Shown: positions 1 to 6,400 of the stretch, piece after piece | Layout: every line of letters begins with the position of its first letter | How positions within the stretch are numbered: the stretch's first letter is position 1 | Source of the DNA: JAWLFI01 sp041685645 | GTDB taxonomy: Bacteria; Bacteroidota; Bacteroidia; Chitinophagales; Saprospiraceae | Direction of reading: 5' to 3' | Assembly: GCA_041685645.1 (NCBI GenBank) | Contig: JAWLFI010000129.1 | Location: 1 to 7,355, forward strand | DNA length: 7,355 nt | Notes under the pieces: model-generated | Database searches by the model: none | Seen by the model: only the letters and a program-made list of their open reading frames with translations | What the model was told of the DNA's origin: nothing | Made by a program: the position numbers and the translations under genes

Positions 1-94
1 GCGGATGGGTCCGAAAGCGGCTAACAGCCGCTGAAGGACGGAACCCCCGCACAGCCCGGCCCCGTAGCGCCAAAGGCGCCTCGGGGCGGCGCCC
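1..94. repeat. GC-rich folded intergenic element (possible dispersed repeat), cut at left edge
   Basis: This stretch is visibly far richer in G and C than the AT-rich DNA that follows it (from 95 on: mostly A and T). It contains two strong hairpins. In the first, bases 16-22 pair with 26-32 (7 bp, AAC loop), extended by GTCC 9-12 with GGAC 36-39 across a symmetrical GAA/GAA internal loop; GCGG 1-4 can pair with CCGC 47-50 to close it. In the second, GCGCC 67-71 pairs with GGCGC 75-79 (AAA loop), extended by CCCCG 60-64 with CGGGG 82-86. No credible reading frame covers it and no T-run follows on either strand, so it is not a standard terminator. From memory, similar GC-rich elements recur between genes in Bacteroidota genomes; that is inference and cannot be tested with one copy. 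It could instead be a structured RNA or the 3' end of a downstream transcript of the symporter gene. Confidence 0.5.
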
Positions 95-177
95 AAAATA
101 TTAAAATAATGAGGGTACCTAATGATATTATAGGCCCGGATTCGAAAATGAAGGGTGAGGGTTTCGGAATGTAGCTG

Positions 178-1614
178 TTATTCTGCCGGGGCTAAACGGT
201 AGCGAGGGAGCACTCGATAGAGGAGGACATAAATAATAAGGGCGGCACTGATCCCGAAAATGTTGCCATCCAGGCCATTTTCCGTAGACCAGAGGAATTC
301 ATAAATCAGCGTGGTTCCGCCACCCAAAATCATGGCGCCCAGAGCGGCCATTTCGTGGGCTTTTCGAAAGAGTAGGCCCGCGACGAGGGGGACGAGCAAT
401 CCGGATACCATAAAGGCATAGGAATACAGCATGAGATCCAGGACGCTGGTCATTTGGCTGGCGAGTAAAACGGCAGCAGCTCCAAGTCCCAGTGTCAAGA
501 TTTGGGAAGCGATGAGCTTATTTCGCTGTTTATCGAAAAAACGGCCGAAAATATCGGACTGAATATTACCGGAAGCGGCCATCAAACAGCTGTCGGCGGT
601 GGACAGGATGGCGGAAAAGTACGCAGACATCATGAGGCCCATCAATCCGATGGGCAGGATCTCGCGCAGCAACAGGGGCAACCCCATTTCGCTGTCCATT
701 TCGGAAATGCCGACATAGCCCAGATGTTCAAACATGCCCTGATCGGCAGCGACTCGGGCAAATAAGCCCAACAAAACGCCCATGAAGGCCATCAGGGGAT
801 ATTCGAAGAAGCCGGCGATGTACCAGGCTTTTCGCGCTTCGGCTTCATTTTTGGTCGCGTAAATCCGCTGGTAAAGTGTCATGCCGACAAACCAAATGGG
901 GATGATGGTGACGGCCCAATTGATGAGTTGAATAGCGCTTACATTGTCGAGGCGCAGCATATCCGGCTGGACGACGGACTGCAGTCCGGACCAACCGCCA
1001 ATGGAATAATAGGCGAGGGGGAGTGCGATAAAGATAAGTCCAAATAGCAAGAGCGCCCATTGGACGGTATCGGTATAGATGACGGCTTTGAGGCCGCCCA
1101 TGGCGGTGTAAATAACGGCAATAAAGCCGATGGTCCAGAGGGCTACATTGAAGTCCAGACTGGGAAAGGTGGCGGTGGCCAGTTTCGCTCCGGCCAGAAT
1201 TTGACTGCTGGTAAAGCCCCAATAGCCCAATGCGGAAATAATACCCGCTAGCAAGGCTACCCGGGGACTAAATATATAGTTGAATACTTCGGGAAAAGTG
1301 CGCAGGGATAATCTGGTGCCCAGGGCGTAGACGCGTGGAATCAGATAGGTGGCGGCCAACCAGGCGCCGATTAAACCGGTAAATAGCATCCAGGAGCCGG
1401 ATAGCCCCATGACAAATCCCAGTCCGCCCAGACCTATAGAAAATCCACCTCCTACATCTGTAGCCACAACAGATAATCCGATATGCCATTTCGACATTGA
1501 CCGCCCGCCTACATAGTAGTCGTCCTCGTCTTCATTCTTGCGAAGAAAGTACACGCCCACGCTGAGCATGGCTAACATATAGACAATAAAAATAGAGAAG
1601 TCGATCCAGTGCAT
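178..1614 (-). CDS. Sodium:solute symporter (SSS family) permease
   Basis: Inner-membrane secondary transporter of the SSS family, which uses the sodium gradient to import a small solute. The 478-residue product is the usual length and is almost entirely hydrophobic segments, consistent with about 13 membrane helices. Family marks seen: the DYYVGGRSM segment (residues 32-40) after helix 1; ATDVGGG at 51-57, where Asp53 aligns by eye with the sodium-critical Asp55 of PutP; GGLKAVIYTDTVQ near 173-185 matching the family signature; and SAILSTADS at 334-342, where Ser338/Thr339 correspond to the Na2-site Ser340/Thr341 of PutP. The substrate cannot be read from sequence; amino acid, sugar and carboxylate transporters all share these features. 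I start at the ATG at 1614; the frame is open to a TTG one codon upstream (1617), which is less likely. It lies downstream of an intrinsic terminator and so is probably transcribed apart from the neighbouring operon. No clear terminator follows; the GC-rich element lies about 80 bp beyond the stop. Confidence 0.95.
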   Translation of the reverse strand: MHWIDFSIFIVYMLAMLSVGVYFLRKNEDEDDYYVGGRSMSKWHIGLSVVATDVGGGFSIGLGGLGFVMGLSGSWMLFTGLIGAWLAATYLIPRVYALGTRLSLRTFPEVFNYIFSPRVALLAGIISALGYWGFTSSQILAGAKLATATFPSLDFNVALWTIGFIAVIYTAMGGLKAVIYTDTVQWALLLFGLIFIALPLAYYSIGGWSGLQSVVQPDMLRLDNVSAIQLINWAVTIIPIWFVGMTLYQRIYATKNEAEARKAWYIAGFFEYPLMAFMGVLLGLFARVAADQGMFEHLGYVGISEMDSEMGLPLLLREILPIGLMGLMMSAYFSAILSTADSCLMAASGNIQSDIFGRFFDKQRNKLIASQILTLGLGAAAVLLASQMTSVLDLMLYSYAFMVSGLLVPLVAGLLFRKAHEMAALGAMILGGGTTLIYEFLWSTENGLDGNIFGISAALIIYVLLYRVLPRYRLAPAE

Positions 1615-1618
1615 CAAT

Positions 1619-1650
1619 CACAATTATAACAAAAAAAGGGCATCCGCCAA
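1619..1650 (-). promoter_or_regulatory. Candidate Bacteroidota-type promoter of the symporter gene
   Basis: On the minus strand, TAATTGTG (1626-1619) matches the Bacteroidota -7 consensus TAnnTTTG at all but one defined position. A TTG at 1650-1648 lies 21 bases upstream, about where the -33 TTG is expected. The overlapping TATAAT (1628-1623) also resembles a conventional -10 box. The -7 box ends only four bases before the ATG at 1614, so transcription would begin at or near the start codon, giving a leaderless or nearly leaderless mRNA. The proposed -33 element sits inside the terminator hairpin. This is a pattern match only. The support for it is positional: the terminator leaves little other room for a promoter. 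Confidence 0.35.
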
Positions 1651-1669
1651 CTGGCGAATGCCCTTTTTT
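1631..1669 (-). terminator. Intrinsic terminator of the three-gene minus-strand operon (sequence works in both directions)
   Basis: GGGCAT (1638-1643) pairs with ATGCCC (1658-1663) and CGCC (1645-1648) with GGCG (1653-1656), separated by one C/A mismatch, with a four-base loop. Seven A residues (1631-1637) on one side and six T residues (1664-1669) on the other give a U-tract in either direction. Reading leftwards, the hairpin starts about 20 bases after the TAA of the DUF4920 gene (1684), so it ends that operon. It also lies only 17-55 bases upstream of the symporter ATG. Confidence 0.92.
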
Positions 1670-1683
1670 GAATAGAACCTTCA

Positions 1684-2175
1684 TTACAATCCTTCTTCTG
1701 GAACTAATATAACGCCATGGGCTAAAAATCTGAGTTCTTTTTCCGGTTCGGTGATTTTTTCAATTTCCTCTTCAGATTTTCCGGCATCTTTTGCCAGATG
1801 ACGAAGTTCTTCTACACTGACCACCTCTCTGTATGCTGTGCCTTCCATAATCACTTCTCGTCCGGCGATATCCTTGGGCATGAAAAATCCGTAGTCCTTA
1901 AATTTGACAAACATTTCTTTATCGCCCTTTGCCATTGTCATCCAGCAGCCCTTGGCCTGACAAACAGAAGTGATCTTGCCACGGACTTTTGCTTCCATGC
2001 CATCTGTTTTTTTCATTTTTTTGTAGAGCTTCTTGAATTTCATCGCTCCATCGGCAGTAATCTTTTCGCCGAAATGCATTTCGTCTGAACTGGGTTCGTC
2101 CTGAGCGGCCAGAGTTATCGATCCGGCGATGAGGAATAGGAAGCTCAAGGTCAAAAATTTAGTCATGCAATTCAT
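1684..2175 (-). CDS. Exported DUF4920 domain protein
   Basis: A protein of unknown function matching, from memory, the DUF4920 family that is common in Bacteroidota. The N-terminus is a signal peptide (hydrophobic residues about 6-22, likely cut after Ala24), so the product is periplasmic or secreted. The domain covers most of the rest: FGEKI at 35-39, a conserved VCQAKGCWM block at 71-79 with Cys72, Cys77 and Trp78, DYGFF at 94-98, then VEELRHLAKDAGKSEEEI (121-138) and a terminal EPEKEL segment. The two nearby cysteines could form a disulfide or bind a metal; neither is shown. The 163-residue length is normal for the family. Two ATG starts are possible: 2175 (chosen) and 2166, the latter giving a more typical signal peptide beginning MTKFL. 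It follows the isomerase gene by 13 bases, so the two are cotranscribed, and it is the last gene before the terminator. Confidence 0.9.
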   Translation of the reverse strand: MNCMTKFLTLSFLFLIAGSITLAAQDEPSSDEMHFGEKITADGAMKFKKLYKKMKKTDGMEAKVRGKITSVCQAKGCWMTMAKGDKEMFVKFKDYGFFMPKDIAGREVIMEGTAYREVVSVEELRHLAKDAGKSEEEIEKITEPEKELRFLAHGVILVPEEGL

Positions 2176-2188
2176 AGTTTTGTTTTAA

Positions 2189-2842
2189 TTATTTCAAATA
2201 GACTTTCATCGGAATATCTTCTGTCGGGCGATTTGCTTGGTCTTTGTTTTGATTAGCGATTTTTTCCGCCACCTCAAATCCGGAAACCAGACGGCCAAAG
2301 ACAGTATAATCCCCATCTAGTTGCGGTGTCCCTCCTTCTTCGAGATAAATAGCCCTTTCCTCCTCCGTATACTCGATATTCTTTTGCTGTTCAATTCTGT
2401 CTAACACTTTAGAGGTGACTTCTGAGCCGGTGACGATGTAAAACTGAGAGCCGGAGGACTTCTTCTCGGGATTTGAAGGTCCGCCTCGTCTTGCAGCTGC
2501 GATGGCACCGCGTAAATGTGGAGCACCAATTTCGGCATCGATCATATAGCCCGGACCGCCCGTGCCAAGTTGCTGACCAGCGCTCGCATTTTTGGAGTCT
2601 GGATCACCACCTTGAATCATAAACCCGGGAATAACGCGGTGGAACAGCAAACTGTCATAAAATCCCTCCTCCACCAATTTCAAAAAATTCTCCTGGTGCT
2701 TTGGGGTTTTATCATATAACTTTAACTCCATATTTCCCAACTCGGTCTCGATGACAACGATTTGCTCTTTTTCTCCACAACCTAAAAAGTTAAAGGCAAG
2801 GGCAAACATCACAACAGAGACTTGGACCATTATTGTATTCAT
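2189..2842 (-). CDS. Cyclophilin-type peptidyl-prolyl cis-trans isomerase, probable lipoprotein
   Basis: Catalyses cis-trans isomerisation of X-Pro bonds and so assists protein folding, here outside the cytoplasm. The N-terminus is a hydrophobic signal ending FLGC at 19-22; Cys22 is a plausible lipidation site, although Phe at -3 is not the commonest residue. The cyclophilin domain spans about 28-217. FHRVIPGFMIQGGDP (67-81) contains Arg69, Phe74, Met75 and Gln77, equivalent to Arg55, Phe60, Met61 and Gln63 of human cyclophilin A. GSQFYIV (131-137) and LDGDYTVFG (175-183) are also present. Trp121 of cyclophilin A is replaced by Gln174, as is usual in bacterial forms with weak cyclosporin binding. 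Two insertions stand out: Arg118-Ser130 before GSQF, and a charged stretch 148-171 before the LDG motif. The ATG overlaps the TGA of the upstream gene (ATGA at 2842-2839), indicating translational coupling. Family assignment is firm; the lipoprotein call is less so. Confidence 0.95.
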   Translation of the reverse strand: MNTIMVQVSVVMFALAFNFLGCGEKEQIVVIETELGNMELKLYDKTPKHQENFLKLVEEGFYDSLLFHRVIPGFMIQGGDPDSKNASAGQQLGTGGPGYMIDAEIGAPHLRGAIAAARRGGPSNPEKKSSGSQFYIVTGSEVTSKVLDRIEQQKNIEYTEEERAIYLEEGGTPQLDGDYTVFGRLVSGFEVAEKIANQNKDQANRPTEDIPMKVYLK

Positions 2843-3222
2843 TCATTTGTTTTTTCTGAAAGAGTACCTCTTTCTTTTTCTAAGGCTCGAAAATATAAAA
2901 TTATTTTCTCTTTGAGAAATGCCTCTTGTTGCTTGACTCCTTTTTGGATATAGGATCTGCTTTTTTTATAATGTGGCCACCCTTCATCGTCAAATCCCTC
3001 AAACTCATAATATCCGTCGGCTTCTAGCAATCGACAAACTGCAATGTGCATGAGGTCTTGCTTCTCTTCTTTTGTGAAGGCTTCTCGCACGTGTCCCAGT
3101 TCTTGAATTCCAATGAGGAACAAGATGGCATTGAGGTCGGGTAGTTGATCCCTCCCCATTCTGTCTTTTATGAGATGCCGCACGCGTAGCCACTCAAAAT
3201 CTATTTCCCAATCTTCTAACAT
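2839..3222 (-). CDS. Unrecognised 127-residue cytosolic protein, first gene of the operon
   Basis: I do not recognise a named family. The frame is credible as a gene: it begins with ATG, has no internal break, and its TGA overlaps the isomerase ATG by four bases. There is no signal peptide or membrane helix, so it should stay in the cytoplasm, unlike the two genes behind it. The N-terminal part is rich in Trp, Asp and Glu (Trp5, Trp11, RVRHLIKD at 13-20), followed by a hydrophobic core, LPDLNAILFLIGIQELG at 27-43, then a likely helix with His59 and Cys63. EADGYYEFEGFDDEGWPHY (67-85) is acidic and aromatic. The tail from 86 is Lys/Glu-rich and probably helical. From the general look I suspect a conserved Bacteroidota hypothetical protein, but no function can be given. 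Its own promoter presumably lies in the divergent spacer. Confidence 0.85.
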   Translation of the reverse strand: MLEDWEIDFEWLRVRHLIKDRMGRDQLPDLNAILFLIGIQELGHVREAFTKEEKQDLMHIAVCRLLEADGYYEFEGFDDEGWPHYKKSRSYIQKGVKQQEAFLKEKIILYFRALEKERGTLSEKTNE

Positions 3223-3497
3223 GGCATAAAGATATGTTCCTTTTTTCTTAACCCGATGTCTTTGGAAATTATTTCATAGAAACCATTGTTTTTTGACCTA
3301 TTCAGTGCCCCCTCAATCTTTGATGTTCGGCATTGATCTGCACGATCTCCCTTTATCGAATATTTCCCCAATTCCCATATGAGTATTTATGGTGCAGTGA
3401 GTATTGTCATATTTTATTCATTATGGGGATTTTTGACGCGTTCAAAAGAACCCGATTGCTATTTTTACTATATTGTTTTCCCAAAACAGATGTGTCT
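3223..3497. other. Divergent intergenic spacer between the operon and the protease gene
   Basis: AT-rich, 275 bp, holding the start regions of both divergent transcription units. I find no tRNA, terminator or strong inverted repeat. CCCCA (3366-3370) could pair with TGGGG (3424-3428), but the loop is long and the stem short. On the plus strand TATTGTTT (3471-3478) is a weak -7-like match 19 bases before the protease ATG, with no well-spaced TTG. TTGACG at 3433-3438 resembles a sigma-70 -35 box but lacks a matching -10. Neither is supported well enough to call. The protease reading frame is itself open through much of the spacer, back to a TGA at 3321. Confidence 0.5.
3227..3234 (-). promoter_or_regulatory. 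Candidate -7 promoter element of the three-gene operon
   Basis: TATCTTTA on the minus strand matches TAnnTTTG except for the last base and ends four bases before the ATG at 3222, the same spacing as the box in front of the symporter. No TTG is seen at the expected -33 distance. An AAAAGGAA stretch just upstream could instead act as a weak ribosome site, although it is rather far from the ATG (about 15 bases). Low-confidence pattern match. Confidence 0.2.
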
Positions 3498-6400
3498 ATG
3501 AAATCCATTCGACTTCTACTCTTTCTCAGTGCTGTGACTTTCTCCTTAATTATTGGCGCCTCAACGCTTCAGGCTCAACAATCACCGGATGTTTTCCCTT
3601 TTCGGTTTGCAGAAGTGCCCCCTCAGGAGCCCCTCAAGTTATTGGACGGATCGAGGAAAAAGACCCCTCAACTGATAATCCGGTGGTCCCGGGGGAACAT
3701 TCCTGAAAATTTTAACTCGAGTGAAGCTCACTTTCTCGGGCAAAATTCCTATATCGTGAATGCAGAATCTCTGCCTTTAGATCAGTATGTTTCTTCGGGG
3801 CAGATTGAAGCCTGGTCACCTTATACTTCAGACTATAAAGTGCATCCCGATTTGCAGGGAGACAATGATATTGACCGATTAGAAGTGGTATTGGACAAGT
3901 CCTACACCTATGCGGAATGGTCGGCGGCCTTTAAAAGACAAGCCATACCGGTTGAAAAGTACCATTCCGGATCACATTTTATTGTCGTTGAAAATACGCC
4001 GGGACGAGTGGATCGATTGAAGTCCATGCCGGAAGTTTTGTTCATTCATAGCGGAGGTCGATGGACAGAGCCCGAAGACTTGAGAGCAAAGCGCCTGCAT
4101 ACAAGCGATCAGCTGGAAATGCAGGATGGTGGTGGTCTGGGATTTGATGGCACGGGCATCAATGTTCAGGTCAGAGATGATGGGATGATAGGTCCGCACC
4201 TCGACCTAAAGGGCAGATTGATTAATGATCCTTCCTTGCCTTTCGATACTTCGGGAACGCATGGCGACGGTGTGGCTGGCGTTTTGGCGGGAGCCGGAAA
4301 TATTGAAGGAGAAGGTCGCGGTATGGCCCCTGGAGCTACGGTTTATGCAACCCAATACGAAGCCTCTTTTTTGGATAACACCCTGGACCTTCACATAGAG
4401 GAAGATGTCCTGTACACTAATTCATCCTATTCTAATGGCTGTAATGACGGGTATACACCCAATGCAGCTGAGGTGGATCGACAAATTCACACCTACTCTA
4501 CCTACCTTCATATTTTTTCCGCGGGAAATTCCAATAATAATGACTGTGGGTATGGAGCCGGTAGTCGATGGGGAAACATTACTGGCGGACATAAGCAGGC
4601 GAAAAATGCCATCGCAACGGCCAACGTTAATTTTGAAGGTGAAATAATGAACTCGAGCAGCCGGGGACCGGCAACAGACGGACGAATTAAGCCGGATATT
4701 GCAGCTAATGGCGCTTCGAATTATTCGCTGCGCCCCAATAACAATTATGCACCATTCGGTGGAACGAGTGGCGCAGCTCCTTGTGTAGCGGGAGTTTTGG
4801 CTCAGCTCAATCACGCCTTTCGCGAACAATTCGGTGCAGATGCACCGTCTGCACTGCTCAAGGCCGCATTATTGGACGGAGCAAGAGATGTTGGCGAACC
4901 GGGCCCCGACTTTATTTATGGCTTTGGATTGCTCGATGCTTTTAACTCCTATGAAATACTGTCTCAGCAACAATTCTTTTCAGATAATGTCTTTCAGGAC
5001 GAATTCAAAGAGTTTACCATAGACGTGCCATCGGGCGTGGATCAGGTGAAAGTCCTGCTTTACTGGGCAGATCCGCCGGCGGTCCCCATGGCTGAAAAGG
5101 CCCTGGTGAATGATTTGGATTTGCTGGTTGACTGGCAGGGAGATTCTTACCAGCCTCTTGTGCTCGATCACACGCCGAGTTCCAGCAGCTTGTCCCGACC
5201 TGCGGAACCGGGCATCGACCGATTAAATAATATGGAACAAGTGGTACTAGATGTCAATGAAAGCGGTCAAGCCGTGGTCTCTGTTCAGGGCTTTGAAGTG
5301 AATTTTGCCTCTCAGGAGTTTCATCTCGTCTATTCTTTTGTTCAAGACGAAGAAAACTTCCGCTTTTTAGCGCCCCGACCGAATCAGATACTAGACTTGA
5401 GCTCCCGGGTTCGAGTAGCCTGGGAAAAACTCGAGGGATCGACGAGCGGAAGAAAGGTCTCTTACTCCAGAGATGGGGGGCAGAGCTGGGTGGAACAGCC
5501 CATTTTTGGACCGTTTGACTTCGAATTCATCAATTTATTAGATCCGGAACCTCAAAATGGCGATTCCCTGCTTATTGCATATGCGGATGATGAGTTTACA
5601 GATACTCTGGACGCCCCCGTGTACTTTGCTGATCCTCATCAACCGGATGAGATTGAAATAATAAGTTCCTGTATCGACTCAGTGACCGTGAGTTGGTCAT
5701 CAAAAGACAATGCTGAGGAATATCAACTCTATTCTCTGGGAGAAAAATATATTGAGCCTCAACTGACGACCACAGATACTTTTGCCACCATCCCTATTGA
5801 CAGAGCCATAGATCAGAATCTGTTTGCCGTGCGATCGCATTATGGGAATAATATCTGGTCAGAACGCGATGTCGCAAAGCACTTTGAAGGCGGATTATTC
5901 AATTGCCCTCAGGAAGTTGAAACAGTACTTCAATCAGTGGAGTCCCAGAATGACCTTCAGGGTTTCACTTGTTCACCATTCGATTTGTCCCTGGAATTAC
6001 AATTGGGCAATAATGGCCTGAGTCCTGTCGATTCCATTGAGGTGTGTTATCAATTGGATGACCTCACTCCGGTTTGCGAATGGAGTACAGACACCATTCC
6101 CTCAGATAGTAGCTTAGTTTTCCTTTTTGATTCTATCTCTTTCATAGATCGGGATTATGAACAAATTTTGGCCTGGGTTCGAACAGCAGGCGATCGCTTC
6201 CCCTGGAATGACACTCTTCGACGAGATTTCCCCGTTCGGTTCCTCAATGAAGACCTCATTCAGTCGGATCTTAACTTGAGGTTTACACCTGATGAGCTGC
6301 CGGGGAATTCTCAAGTGATTAATAATGACGGGGAGGAAACATGGAGGTCTTTTGAGGTCATCGACAAGAGACAAAATGAGTCCACAGCCCTCGTTTTGCC

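Noticed and set aside
1..94. Reading the GC-rich element as a tRNA, tmRNA, SRP RNA or RNase P RNA
   Set aside because: No cloverleaf, no T-arm, no CCA end and none of the conserved cores of those RNAs that I could recognise; the pairing is two independent hairpins.
95..177. Possible terminator for the symporter gene
   Set aside because: Only weak pairings (CCTA/TAGG at 118-134 and imperfect ATTCGAAA/TTTCGGAAT) and no T-run after a stem in the transcript direction.
845..1489. Overlapping minus- and plus-strand frames inside the symporter gene
   Set aside because: The symporter frame explains this DNA fully, with family motifs on the correct strand; the others have shadow-like composition rich in Arg, Ser and His.
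3433..3478. TTGACG with downstream TATATT as a sigma-70 promoter for the protease
   Set aside because: The gap between them is about 30 bases rather than 16-18, and the phylum uses a different promoter consensus.
3304..3625. Twelve-base direct repeat AGTGCCCCCTCA at 3304-3315 and 3614-3625
   Set aside because: Only two copies, one in the spacer and one inside the protease propeptide, with no shared flanks; most likely chance. There is no repeat array, so no CRISPR.
4422..4829. A 135-codon minus-strand open frame opposite the protease gene, plus several shorter ones up to 7343
   Set aside because: They lie across the catalytic region and other coding parts of a well-supported protease frame, show no recognisable domain, and are low-complexity reverse-strand shadows.
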